A program made the position numbers and the translations under genes. This document shows positions 1-7,307 of a stretch of 25,808 nucleotides of DNA, piece after piece. Below the pieces are notes generated by a model. The model did not search any database and was not told the DNA's origin. It was given only the letters and a program-made list of their open reading frames with translations. Position 1 is the stretch's first letter; every line of letters begins with the position of its first letter. Source of the DNA: Acidimicrobiaceae bacterium (GTDB lineage: Bacteria > Actinomycetota > Acidimicrobiia > Acidimicrobiales > RAAP-2); NCBI GenBank assembly GCA_003152555.1, contig PMAL01000149.1, positions 35,415 through 61,222 on the forward strand. The letters are read 5' to 3'.

Positions 1-435
1 GCCGCTGCGCTCTTGGGACTGCTCTTCGTCGCGATTTCAATGAATCTTCAACAGATTTTGAAATTTCCAAAGTTGCCGGGTCGAGCCGCCGGAACACCGG
101 GGATATCGTTGGGCGCTCTCGTGGTCTCAAGTTTCGCGCTGGCCCCGGGTCAGAGTCACAACGTCCTCGACATTGAGATCGTCGCGACCGCGACAGTTGT
201 TGTCGTTCAATCGGCGTGGGTCACGTTGCACAAGTACGTGGCGAGCGATCCCCTCTCGTGGACGTTGGGACCCCTCATCATGCTCCTGCTGGCGAGTCTG
301 GCCTTCATTGCCGGAGGGTTCAGCCTCATCTTTGGCGGAGGCGGCGCACTCTACTGGGTCCTCGCCGCAACGCTGCTGTCGTTTCTCGTCGCGTCAATCG
401 ATGCGTGGTTCCTGTTGGTCGAGATTTTGCGCTGA
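1..435 (+). CDS. Small integral membrane protein, 5'-partial
   Basis: The reading frame is open from base 1 and ends with TGA at 433-435. A TTG at 13 could serve as a start, but the codons before it continue the same hydrophobic helix, so the true start probably lies outside the window. The 144 visible residues hold about four hydrophobic segments: the first dozen residues, one near residues 32-46, a pair near 85-105, and a last one near 120-140. A loop rich in Pro and Gly (KLPGRAAGTPG) follows the first helix. This pattern resembles small uncharacterised actinobacterial membrane proteins of about 160-170 residues. No catalytic motif is visible and I do not assign a function. It converges on the CHAD gene, with 19 bp between the two stop codons and no obvious terminator. 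Confidence 0.75.
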   Translation, partial: AAALLGLLFVAISMNLQQILKFPKLPGRAAGTPGISLGALVVSSFALAPGQSHNVLDIEIVATATVVVVQSAWVTLHKYVASDPLSWTLGPLIMLLLASLAFIAGGFSLIFGGGGALYWVLAATLLSFLVASIDAWFLLVEILR

Positions 436-454
436 CCAGCCTCGAATTGTGGAA

Positions 455-1417
455 TCAGTAAGTCTCGGACATCATGGCGTGTGATTCAAAGAACGAACGG
501 ACCTTTACTGGCTCGACATCGAGATTCTCACTGAGACAGCGGGCCCGCTCCAAAGGCGCTCGCCACTTGGACATGAGTCCCGTCACCGAATGCGTCAACC
601 AGTCAATGGCCGCGCTCGGCGCCTCCGACGACGCGCTGAACGCGAAGTCGCGGTCGAGCAGCAGGCGCTGCGCACTGAGGTAGACAATTGCCTCGATCTG
701 GTCGTGGATATTTCCCAAGACGCCCTGCGCTTCAGCGAGCGTGGTCGCCAAGATCGTTGCCCGTTCGCCCAAGTACGTGCTCGCCACCTCGGCGCCGTAG
801 CGACCGCGCTTGGCCATTTTGCGAATCTCGTGCAGTTCCAAACTCGTAGGGGAGCCTCCATAGAGTTCGACAGTTTTAAATATCGACGACAGCGTGTCAA
901 TAAGTACAGGATGCAGTACTTCACTCGCGGGCTTAGAAGCGCTCGCGCGCAACGGTGGATTGTCCACGGCGCTACGAAGGTCTCGCACCATACGCCGATA
1001 GCGCTTTGAATTGATCATCGCTTGAACTCGTTCAGTCTTTTCGGCTCGTTGCGCATCTACTGACTCCAGTACCGTTGCGTCCAGCACGTGAGAGGGGCCG
1101 TCACTGAGCGAACTGAGCAATTCGTGCAGTACGTCAAGGTCGCGTTCGCGACCCAACACGCCGCCCGCCCATTTGAGATCCGAGCTCATCTGCTTCATGG
1201 GCTTGGTGCGAATTGCGGGCGCGACAATCTCGAGCTCCGAGCGCAGTCGCCGGGCCCGTACACGAAGTTGGTGCACCGCTTCGGGGTCGTGTCCGTCGCG
1301 GGCGCGCGGGCTGTACTTCACGAGGCCCTCGACTTCTTGAGCCAGGATAAGGCGGACAACCTCTTCAGTTGTCGGTGACGGGTTGTCCGCCTGCTGACCG
1401 AACCGGGCCTTGGCCAT
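455..1417 (-). CDS. CHAD domain-containing protein
   Basis: This 320-residue protein carries the conserved-histidine alpha-helical domain (CHAD). The first signature, HQLRVRARRLRS, starts at His49, and the second, LHEIRKMAKRGRY, has His196. Both sit on predicted helices rich in Arg and Lys, as expected for a domain that binds polyphosphate or other polyanions (family knowledge). Between them lies a second Arg/Lys-rich helix around residues 125-150. No CYTH triphosphatase domain is fused, so this is a stand-alone CHAD protein. The ATG at 1417 lies 2 nt after the stop of the prephenate dehydratase gene on the same strand, so the two are probably one transcript. The functional link between them is not obvious. 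The family call is firm; the ligand is inferred. Confidence 0.9.
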   Translation of the reverse strand: MAKARFGQQADNPSPTTEEVVRLILAQEVEGLVKYSPRARDGHDPEAVHQLRVRARRLRSELEIVAPAIRTKPMKQMSSDLKWAGGVLGRERDLDVLHELLSSLSDGPSHVLDATVLESVDAQRAEKTERVQAMINSKRYRRMVRDLRSAVDNPPLRASASKPASEVLHPVLIDTLSSIFKTVELYGGSPTSLELHEIRKMAKRGRYGAEVASTYLGERATILATTLAEAQGVLGNIHDQIEAIVYLSAQRLLLDRDFAFSASSEAPSAAIDWLTHSVTGLMSKWRAPLERARCLSENLDVEPVKVRSFFESHAMMSETY

Positions 1418-1419
1418 CG

Positions 1420-2334
1420 CTAGCTCGTCCGTACTCGCGAGCGGATGTCGTCAATCCACTTCGACGCGGCCTTACGGGCTTCGGCGATATCGGCCCGTCG
1501 ATCAACGGCGCCCTCTCCGGTAACGGGATAGGAACCCAGGAACTTGACGCGCGCCAGGTGAGCCTGCAAGTCCGCGAGGCAGTCGGCCACCACGTCGTCG
1601 GCGACGTGGCCCTCAAATTCAATGACGAAGCAGTAGTCGCCGAGACCACGTTTCGTTGGACGGCTCTCCAACTTGGTGAGGTTGATGTCGCGCGCAGCGA
1701 ATCGTCCCAGGATGCCGTAGAGCGATCCCGGTCGGTCAGCGTCTTGAAAGCAGACGATCGTCGTGCGATCGTGCCCGGTCGCCGGGCTTACCGTGTCGCG
1801 TCCCACGACCACGAAGCGGGTCTCGTTACCGGGGTGATCTTCAATATCGCTCGCTAATGCCACTAGACCGTGCAACCGGCCCGCGGTCAGGCTCGCGACC
1901 GCCGCCCACGGCTCGTTCGACTGGGCGACCTCGTGCGCCGCCTGGGACGTGGAAGTCGTCTCTTCACTGGTGGCTTCGAGGGTGTTGAGGTAGGCCCGGC
2001 ACTGGGCCAGCGCGTGCACGTAGCTCCAGACCTTTTTGACCTGTTCGAGCGCGACGCCGGGTCGGGCGAGCAGGTGCAGACGGATGGGAATGACGATTTC
2101 GCGTTCAATGAGCAAGTCGTGGTCAAAGACCAAGCCGTCGATGGTCGCCGACACCGTGCCTTCAATCGCGTTTTCCAAGGGAACCAGCCCCAGTTCAAGC
2201 GACCCGTCAGCCACACCGGCAAGGATGTCGGCGATTGAACGACAGGCAACGGGCGACAGGCCATCAAGCGTCGAGACGGCCTCGTGGCCGAAGGAGCCTT
2301 CCGGCCCTAAGTAACCAACGCGCGGGTTTTCCAT
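1420..2334 (-). CDS. pheA: Prephenate dehydratase
   Basis: The enzyme converts prephenate to phenylpyruvate in phenylalanine synthesis. The 304-residue length fits a monofunctional PheA without chorismate mutase. Residues 1-180 form the dehydratase domain: YLGPEGSFGHEA at 8-19, VPLENAIEGTV at 51-61, and the catalytic TRF triad at 172-174. Residues about 191-265 form an ACT regulatory domain with RPGSLYGILGRFA and the phenylalanine-binding ESRP at 223-226, so feedback inhibition by phenylalanine is likely. The carboxy tail ends in a charged helix. ATG at 2334 is chosen because TAGAAT lies exactly 6 nt upstream with no Shine-Dalgarno sequence, which fits a leaderless mRNA. The CHAD gene follows 2 nt after the stop. 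Confidence 0.97.
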   Translation of the reverse strand: MENPRVGYLGPEGSFGHEAVSTLDGLSPVACRSIADILAGVADGSLELGLVPLENAIEGTVSATIDGLVFDHDLLIEREIVIPIRLHLLARPGVALEQVKKVWSYVHALAQCRAYLNTLEATSEETTSTSQAAHEVAQSNEPWAAVASLTAGRLHGLVALASDIEDHPGNETRFVVVGRDTVSPATGHDRTTIVCFQDADRPGSLYGILGRFAARDINLTKLESRPTKRGLGDYCFVIEFEGHVADDVVADCLADLQAHLARVKFLGSYPVTGEGAVDRRADIAEARKAASKWIDDIRSRVRTS

Positions 2335-2340
2335 TCATCG

Positions 2341-2346
2341 ATTCTA
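2341..2346 (-). promoter_or_regulatory. -10 element of pheA, leaderless
   Basis: TAGAAT on the minus strand is separated from the pheA ATG by exactly 6 nt, which places the predicted transcription start on the A of the start codon. No -35 box is clear. Confidence 0.65.
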
Positions 2347-2401
2347 CAACGCACCCAAGAAACCCCAAAAGGAGCGCACTTTGGGCCAGGATGGCGACGT
2401 C

Positions 2402-2428
2402 TACGATAGTAAGGGGCTAAACGAGAGG
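2402..2428 (+). promoter_or_regulatory. -10 element and ribosome binding site of the decarboxylase gene
   Basis: TACGAT at 2402-2407 is a good -10. It would start a transcript near 2414. GAGAGG at 2423-2428 lies 7 nt before the ATG at 2436, so this gene appears to have a short leader with a normal ribosome binding site, unlike most neighbours. Confidence 0.55.
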
Positions 2429-2435
2429 CGGGGCC

Positions 2436-3806
2436 ATGGGTCACCAGATGTATAAATACGACGCCGCGCTGACCGACGCCGTATTTGACTACTGCCGTGA
2501 GCGCCTGGCCATGGATCCGGTGCCGCTCGACTACGGCAGTTTGGCCGCCATTCCCGAGCACGCCCTCGACGGCCTCATCGGCGCAGATGGCAACGACCCC
2601 GGAAAGATTCTCAACTTCTTCGAGGAGCAGTTGGCGACATCCGTGGTCTCCATTGACTCGCCGGGCTTCTTGGCCTTCATCCCCAACGCTCCCACGAAGA
2701 ACTCCCTGCTCTTTGACATGGTCGTTGCCTGCTCGGGACTCAACGGCACAAGCTGGCTCGAGTCGGCTGGCGTCGTCGCCGCCGAAAACCAGGCACTCGC
2801 CTTCCTCGCCAACCTGGCGGGCATGCCCGACGGATCCGGGGGCGCATTCGTGTCGGGCGGATCCATGGGCAACCTCTCCAGTCTCACCGTAGGCCGTGAC
2901 GTCGGACGGGCTCGTCGCCCCCTCATAGCCCCCCATGAACTTCGCTTCGCAATCTCGTCCGACGCGCACTCGAGCATTGGCAAGGCCCTGCACGTGCTCG
3001 GCGTCGGCGCGTTGCTCGTTGAGCCCGATGATCACCGTCTCACCCGCGCCACGTTGGAAACGGCGCTCGCCAACGATCCGCGTCCCGAGTCAGTGATCGG
3101 CATCGTCGCGACGTCGGGCACCACCAACGCCGGCATCGTCGACGACCTCGAAGGGCTCGGCAGCTACGCCAACGAGCACGAGATCTGGTTCCACGTCGAC
3201 GGCGCCTACGGCGGCGCCGCCTTGTTTTCACCCACCCACCGCCGCCTGCTCAAGGGCATCCGTCACGCCGACAGCTTCGTGGTCGACCCCCACAAGTGGC
3301 TGCTGGCGCCGCTCGACTGCGCCGCGCTCATCTATCGCAACCCGACGGTCGCGCGAAAGATCCTGGCCCAACAGGCCAGTTACCTCGACATCTTGCACAC
3401 GGATGATGACGAGCTCTACGAGTGGAACCCGTCGGACTTCGCCATCCACCTGTCGCGTCGCGCTCGAGGCCTGCCCTTCTGGTTCTCGTTGGTCACCAAC
3501 GGCACGGTCGCCTACGAGACGGCCATCCAGTCGGCGATCGACCTCGCCCAGCGCACCGTGAGGCTGATTGAGTCAATGGACCACGTCGAAATGGTCCGAC
3601 CCTCGAGCCTCTCGATCGTGCTGTTCCGTCGAAAGGGCTGGAACGCAGAACGGTACAACGAGTGGAGCCAGCAGTTACTGCGCGATCAGATTGCCTTCGT
3701 CACGCCCACCAAGTGGGAGGGCGAAACCGTGGCGCGCTTGGCGTTCCTGCATCCCGATACGCCCGACGAGATGGTCCATCAGATTCTTGATTCAATGCGC
3801 GACTAA
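2436..3806 (+). CDS. PLP-dependent group II amino-acid decarboxylase
   Basis: This is a fold-type I pyridoxal-phosphate enzyme of the aromatic-amino-acid/glutamate/diaminobutyrate decarboxylase family, 456 residues. Visible motifs are the cofactor-stacking His178 in SSDAHSSIGKA, the SGTTNAG phosphate-binding segment near 227-233, Asp255 in HVDGAYGG, and the Schiff-base Lys287 in VVDPHKW. The order and spacing are those of an intact enzyme. The substrate cannot be read from the sequence; aromatic amino acids or 2,4-diaminobutyrate are the main options. ATG 2436 is supported by GAGAGG 7 nt upstream. The gene converges on the agmatinase-family gene and their stop codons overlap by 4 bp, which may mark a shared theme in amine metabolism but could be coincidence. 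Confidence 0.93.
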   Translation: MGHQMYKYDAALTDAVFDYCRERLAMDPVPLDYGSLAAIPEHALDGLIGADGNDPGKILNFFEEQLATSVVSIDSPGFLAFIPNAPTKNSLLFDMVVACSGLNGTSWLESAGVVAAENQALAFLANLAGMPDGSGGAFVSGGSMGNLSSLTVGRDVGRARRPLIAPHELRFAISSDAHSSIGKALHVLGVGALLVEPDDHRLTRATLETALANDPRPESVIGIVATSGTTNAGIVDDLEGLGSYANEHEIWFHVDGAYGGAALFSPTHRRLLKGIRHADSFVVDPHKWLLAPLDCAALIYRNPTVARKILAQQASYLDILHTDDDELYEWNPSDFAIHLSRRARGLPFWFSLVTNGTVAYETAIQSAIDLAQRTVRLIESMDHVEMVRPSSLSIVLFRRKGWNAERYNEWSQQLLRDQIAFVTPTKWEGETVARLAFLHPDTPDEMVHQILDSMRD

Positions 3807-4813
3807 CGGTCCTTCAGTAAAGGATCAGCGGGCGTGCGATTCTTTTCGCCGCGCTCCGCGCGTCGGCGCCACGCGATGCCGCCGAGCGCCTCTAAGACAA
3901 TGCGATTTGCGAGGTAGGCCGTGATCTCGGCGTGGTCGTAGGGCGGAGAGACTTCGACGACGTCAAGCCCGGCGACAGGACTCTCCATGCCAATGCGCCG
4001 CACCGCGTCGAGCAGCTGACGACTCGTCAGTCCGCCCGGTTCCGGAGTGCCCGTGCCCGGCGCCGAGCCGGGATCGACCACGTCGACGTCAACCGACAAA
4101 AACACCGCGTCACAGTCGGTCATGGCGAGGCCAATCGCCTCGTCGAGCACGTCGTCGAGTCCGCGCTGTAGCACCTCGCTCATTTCGAACGAACGCATAC
4201 CCTGTTCGGCCATCCAGTCCAACGTCTCGGGTTCGGGCCAGTACCCGCGCAGGCCAATCTGCAGAAAACGGTCGCCCCGGCAGGCGCCCGACTCAATTAG
4301 TCGGCGCATGGGCGTGCCGTGTCCGTAGAGCGAGCCCATCTGCGTATTGCCGGTATCAGCGTGGGCGTCAAAGTGGATGACCGAGACCCGTCCCCAACCC
4401 ACGTGACGGGCCACGCCGGTCACGTCAGGCAGGGCAATCGTGTGGTCACCGCCCAGGATGACTGGAATGACCCCGAGGCTCGCCACCTGGGTGATGCGCG
4501 CTTCGAGTGCGCGAAGTGACTTCTCGGTCTCTCCCGAGGGCATCTCCACGTCACCGAGATCGACCACCGAGAGTTCGAACAGTGGATCGAGACCAAGGGC
4601 CAGACTCGGCCGTTTACCGTCGTGGGGCAGGTAGTCCGTGAAACGTATGGCTTGGGGGCCAAATCGGCATCCCGGGCGATGCGACGTGCCGCCGTCAAAG
4701 GGCGCGCCAATGATTGCGGCTCCCGTCCCCGGCCATTCAGCGGGCCAGTCGGGATCGGCGGCGGGCACGCCGAGGAAGGTGGCGTCGGGACCGTAGAGAT
4801 TTCCTATTCGCAT
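3803..4813 (-). CDS. speB: Agmatinase-family ureohydrolase
   Basis: The protein belongs to the arginase/agmatinase family, which hydrolyses guanidino compounds to urea and an amine using two Mn ions. All metal-binding motifs are present in the 336 residues: GGDHT at 121-125, HFDAHAD at 147-153, and SVDVDVVDP at 240-248. The downstream GTGTPEPGG near 253-261 is also typical. Agmatine is the default substrate, giving putrescine, but guanidinobutyrate, guanidinopropionate or guanidine hydrolases share these motifs, so specificity is open. The ATG has GAGGAGCG at 4816-4823 as ribosome binding site. A TAGGGT -10 at 4850-4855 overlaps the -10 of the divergent SRPBCC gene. The 3' end overlaps the convergent decarboxylase gene. 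Confidence 0.88.
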   Translation of the reverse strand: MRIGNLYGPDATFLGVPAADPDWPAEWPGTGAAIIGAPFDGGTSHRPGCRFGPQAIRFTDYLPHDGKRPSLALGLDPLFELSVVDLGDVEMPSGETEKSLRALEARITQVASLGVIPVILGGDHTIALPDVTGVARHVGWGRVSVIHFDAHADTGNTQMGSLYGHGTPMRRLIESGACRGDRFLQIGLRGYWPEPETLDWMAEQGMRSFEMSEVLQRGLDDVLDEAIGLAMTDCDAVFLSVDVDVVDPGSAPGTGTPEPGGLTSRQLLDAVRRIGMESPVAGLDVVEVSPPYDHAEITAYLANRIVLEALGGIAWRRRAERGEKNRTPADPLLKDR

Positions 4814-4849
4814 GACGCTCCTCGCGTGCCGCTAACTTTCTCGTCTCCC

Positions 4850-4859
4850 ACCCTACGCT
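4850..4859. promoter_or_regulatory. Overlapping divergent -10 elements
   Basis: On the minus strand TAGGGT (4850-4855) would serve the ureohydrolase gene. On the plus strand TACGCT (4854-4859) would serve the SRPBCC gene. The two hexamers share the TA at 4854-4855, so RNA polymerase could open only one direction at a time. The plus-strand element is 6 nt before the proposed ATC start. Confidence 0.5.
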
Positions 4860-4865
4860 GACGGT

Positions 4866-5303
4866 ATCGCCAAAATTCGCTCCGTCTCAGCATCACGAGT
4901 TATCAACGCACCGGCGTCCGCGATCTTTGCCCTGCTGGCCAATCCACGTCGCCACAGCGAGTTTGACGGTTCGTCAACGGTGGTGAAAGTGAAGCAAGCT
5001 CCGGAGCGACTCTTCAAAGGGGCCACGTTTTCCATGGACATGAAGATTGGTGTCCCCTATTTCGTCAAAAACACCGTCAGTGATTTTGAAGAGAACAAGG
5101 TCATTGCGTGGCACCACTTCGCGCAGTTTGTGTGGCGCTACGACTTAGAAGAAGTGTCGGGCGGCACGAAGGTCACTGAATCGTTCAACTACGACCGGCC
5201 GTGGGCCTTCGCCATCACCTGGCTCGGCTGGCCGGAGAAGAACCGTCGAGCGATGGTGGCGACGCTCGAGCGCATTAGCCAGATTGTGACGCCGGCGGGT
5301 TGA
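4866..5303 (+). CDS. SRPBCC family protein, probable ATC start
   Basis: The protein has the START/Bet v 1-like helix-grip fold used by polyketide cyclase/dehydrase-type and lipid-transport proteins. The first strand and helices read SASRVINAP, then AIFALLANPRRHSEFDGS; later strands include NKVIAWHHF and GGTKVTESFNYD, and the long carboxy helix ends at the TGA at 5301-5303. The fold needs residues well upstream of the first GTG (4980). Between the in-frame stop at 4833 and that GTG there is no ATG, GTG or TTG. ATC at 4866 begins a natural-looking amino terminus (IAKIRSVSASRV) and lies 6 nt after TACGCT, like the other leaderless genes here. The ligand is unknown. The 3' end overlaps the convergent DUF3048 gene by 29 bp. 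Confidence 0.75.
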   Translation: MAKIRSVSASRVINAPASAIFALLANPRRHSEFDGSSTVVKVKQAPERLFKGATFSMDMKIGVPYFVKNTVSDFEENKVIAWHHFAQFVWRYDLEEVSGGTKVTESFNYDRPWAFAITWLGWPEKNRRAMVATLERISQIVTPAG

Positions 5304-6309
5304 GCGTGACCACGCCACCAGTATTGAGCAACTCCACCCACGTCTGACCCGGGGTCATTCCAATCACCTGACCGGACGCAGTTTGATACGTCAATGGATC
5401 GGCCTTTGATGAGCCCCGTGACCACGTGCCGGTCACCTCGCGGCCGTCAGTGAAGACGTCGGCCGCGCCCGTGCCTTGCAAGTTGGCGTAGGAAGTGAAG
5501 GCGCCAACCCCGTTCACGTAGTCCACGTACATGACAATCACGTTCTTGGGCGACTCAAGGACCCCGGTGCCGGTCACGTCGGGCTTGCCAAACAGGGTCC
5601 GATCCCACGACGACGTCGCGGTGTCCCACGTCCAGGTCACGGAGTAGATGCTCGGGAAATGGACGATGAAGGTGTTGATCTTGCGACCCGTCGCCTTCTG
5701 CGCCGCTGGTCGGTAGGTAAAGAGCGGCTTGGGCGGCGTCGGAGTGCCGCCAAACGCGAAGAGTGCCGGGGCCACGCCAAAAAGGTTGTGGGGGGAGAGC
5801 AGGCTGAGGTCACGGAACATCGCGGTGCCCGCGCTCGACTCGTCAACGAGTTTGAGACCGGGGACCGTTCCGATGCTGGCAATCGCGTAGGGCGCGCCGC
5901 CGGAGTAGGCGAAGATGCCTCCGATTGGCCAGACCACTTGGGTATCGGTGGGACGCACCGAGCGCACAGGGCCAACTTTGATCGGCGCGCGCGAATTGAA
6001 GATCGCAGCCAGACGCGTGATACCACCGTTCACAATCTCTTCGTACACCGCATCCGCGTCCTCGACGCCCCATTGGGGCAGCGCCTCAGGTGTGTTCTCG
6101 ATCTTTACCGTCAGTGCCGAACGCTTGAGCCCAGCACCCGTGGGATCAGGCAGCCCGGTCAACGGCGCGATGGGAATCGGAATCGTCGTGGTCGTCGTGC
6201 CTGTCGTCGCGACCGTATTCGCCGAGTTGTTGCGGCGAATCGTGATCAACGTCACCACGCCCGCCACGATGAGCACTGCCACGCCGATGATGAGGAGAGA
6301 TTTGCGCAT
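5275..6309 (-). CDS. DUF3048 domain-containing cell-surface protein (YerB-like)
   Basis: The 344-residue protein begins with a positively charged tip and one hydrophobic helix (residues about 5-24), a signal anchor without a lipobox Cys. A Thr-rich linker follows near residues 32-46. The DUF3048 domain starts at LTGLPDPTG and contains RSALTVKIEN, VGPVRSVRPTD and IFAYSGGAPYAI, all typical of this family. The carboxy part (about 220-340) matches the second DUF3048 domain, with VIVMYVDYVNG and GQTWVELL. It is expected outside the membrane, attached by the anchor. The biochemical role of the family is unknown. TAAGTT lies 6 nt before the ATG, so the mRNA is probably leaderless. The end overlaps the SRPBCC gene in antisense. 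Confidence 0.9.
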   Translation of the reverse strand: MRKSLLIIGVAVLIVAGVVTLITIRRNNSANTVATTGTTTTTIPIPIAPLTGLPDPTGAGLKRSALTVKIENTPEALPQWGVEDADAVYEEIVNGGITRLAAIFNSRAPIKVGPVRSVRPTDTQVVWPIGGIFAYSGGAPYAIASIGTVPGLKLVDESSAGTAMFRDLSLLSPHNLFGVAPALFAFGGTPTPPKPLFTYRPAAQKATGRKINTFIVHFPSIYSVTWTWDTATSSWDRTLFGKPDVTGTGVLESPKNVIVMYVDYVNGVGAFTSYANLQGTGAADVFTDGREVTGTWSRGSSKADPLTYQTASGQVIGMTPGQTWVELLNTGGVVTLNPPASQSG

Positions 6310-6315
6310 TGGTCA

Positions 6316-6321
6316 AACTTA
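6316..6321 (-). promoter_or_regulatory. -10 element of the DUF3048 gene, leaderless
   Basis: TAAGTT on the minus strand with a 6-nt spacer to the ATG and no ribosome binding site. Confidence 0.6.
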
Positions 6322-6322
6322 C

Positions 6323-6820
6323 TTAAGCGCTGCGTTCGTTCGAGGGAGCGCCGCCCATTAACTCCCTATAAATGACGGTGTGCGGCAACTGCGTTTCGGG
6401 GCTCAGGTGCTCGGATCCAGCAATTGCCAGCCATCCAGTCGCCAGGTAGAAACCGAGCGCCGTGTCGCGAGCATTGGCCCACACCTGCTCGGCCCCCAGA
6501 TTTCGCAGTTGATCAAGCGCGGTCTCGACTACCACCGTGCCGTAGCCGCGACCTTGCACGTCGTAGTCAATGGCCATGTAGCGCAGTTGGAATGAGACGA
6601 AATCGGGGTTGATCGGCGCCCCCGATGGGAACCACGAGGCGCTCGCGACCACGCGTCCGTCGAGCAACCCGGCGAAGTGCAACGAGGTCGCTTCGTCGTC
6701 ACGCGGATCCTGGACCGAACGTTCGGGATGGTCGGCGCGCAGTACACGCCGGCGCAAGTCAAAGAGCTCGTCGGCGCGCACGCGACGGACTTCAAACGTC
6801 TCCGTTGCCTCTTCAGACAA
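6323..6820 (-). CDS. GNAT family N-acetyltransferase
   Basis: This 165-residue protein has the GNAT fold. Strand beta4 with LRYMAIDYDVQGRGYG (about residues 80-95) includes the acetyl-CoA pyrophosphate loop QGRGYG, and the carboxy half has EQVWANARDTALGFYLATGW, the usual beta5/alpha4 region. The start is a TTG at 6820 that overlaps the end of the preceding acetyltransferase gene by 8 nt (TTGTCTGA), so translation is probably coupled. It is the third gene of the PaiB-like unit (7914 to 6323). The substrate is unknown. It shows only fold-level similarity to the upstream GNAT, so recent tandem duplication is not evident. Confidence 0.88.
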   Translation of the reverse strand: MSEEATETFEVRRVRADELFDLRRRVLRADHPERSVQDPRDDEATSLHFAGLLDGRVVASASWFPSGAPINPDFVSFQLRYMAIDYDVQGRGYGTVVVETALDQLRNLGAEQVWANARDTALGFYLATGWLAIAGSEHLSPETQLPHTVIYRELMGGAPSNERSA

Positions 6821-7307
6821 GACGCTTCACCATGGTGGCGAGTTGAATTGAGGGGTCACGCGCCATATTCATGACGTCGCCGGTCGCTTCAAAACCCACG
6901 CTCTCGTAGAAGGACCTCGCGCGGCTCATTGGACCGGCCACGTGTAGGTACAACTTGTCCACGCCCTGATCACGGGCCCACTGCTCGACAACGGCGACCA
7001 GTTGGTCAGCCACGCCCGATCCGCGCGCGCTGGGCGAGACGTACATGCCGTAGAGCCAGCGCGTACCCGGATGCGATTCGTTCGTCCCGCCCGACGCGAC
7101 GCCGACGACTCGTCCGTCTAGTTCGGCGAGGTAGTAATTCCACTGTCGGGCGAGGGCCTTCCAGTGTCGTTCCGCCCACGTGCGCGCCTCCTCGTACGTT
7201 GAGCCGTACGCCTCGGGTGAATCGAGCAGCGCTTCGAGGCGAATCGCGCGCAACAGTGCCGAGTCATCGACACTGCAGTGACGTATGGTCGCGGCGCTAC
7301 TTGTCAA
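6813..7307 (-). CDS. GNAT family N-acetyltransferase, second gene of the PaiB-like unit
   Basis: The 164 residues start with ATIRHCSVDD, a typical GNAT first strand. Strand beta4 reads WLYGMYVSPSARGSGVADQL (about residues 84-103), with the acetyl-CoA binding ARGSGVA, and the carboxy part has LYLHVAGPMSRARSFYESVG, the standard beta5/alpha4 segment. The only start that keeps the first strand is TTG at 7307, which lies inside the end of the PaiB-like gene (11-nt overlap), so expression depends on that gene. In Bacillus, PaiA is a GNAT polyamine acetyltransferase paired with PaiB. Whether this enzyme acts on polyamines cannot be decided from sequence. Confidence 0.88.
   Translation of the reverse strand: MTSSAATIRHCSVDDSALLRAIRLEALLDSPEAYGSTYEEARTWAERHWKALARQWNYYLAELDGRVVGVASGGTNESHPGTRWLYGMYVSPSARGSGVADQLVAVVEQWARDQGVDKLYLHVAGPMSRARSFYESVGFEATGDVMNMARDPSIQLATMVKRLV

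Noticed and set aside
2307..3035. 242-codon minus-strand ORF over the decarboxylase start
   Set aside because: It is a shadow of the PLP decarboxylase and has no recognisable domain, ribosome binding site or promoter.
5476..6375. 299-codon plus-strand ORF antisense to the DUF3048 gene
   Set aside because: The encoded sequence is rich in Arg and His without any domain, as expected from reading a GC-rich gene backwards. The minus strand encodes a clear DUF3048 protein.
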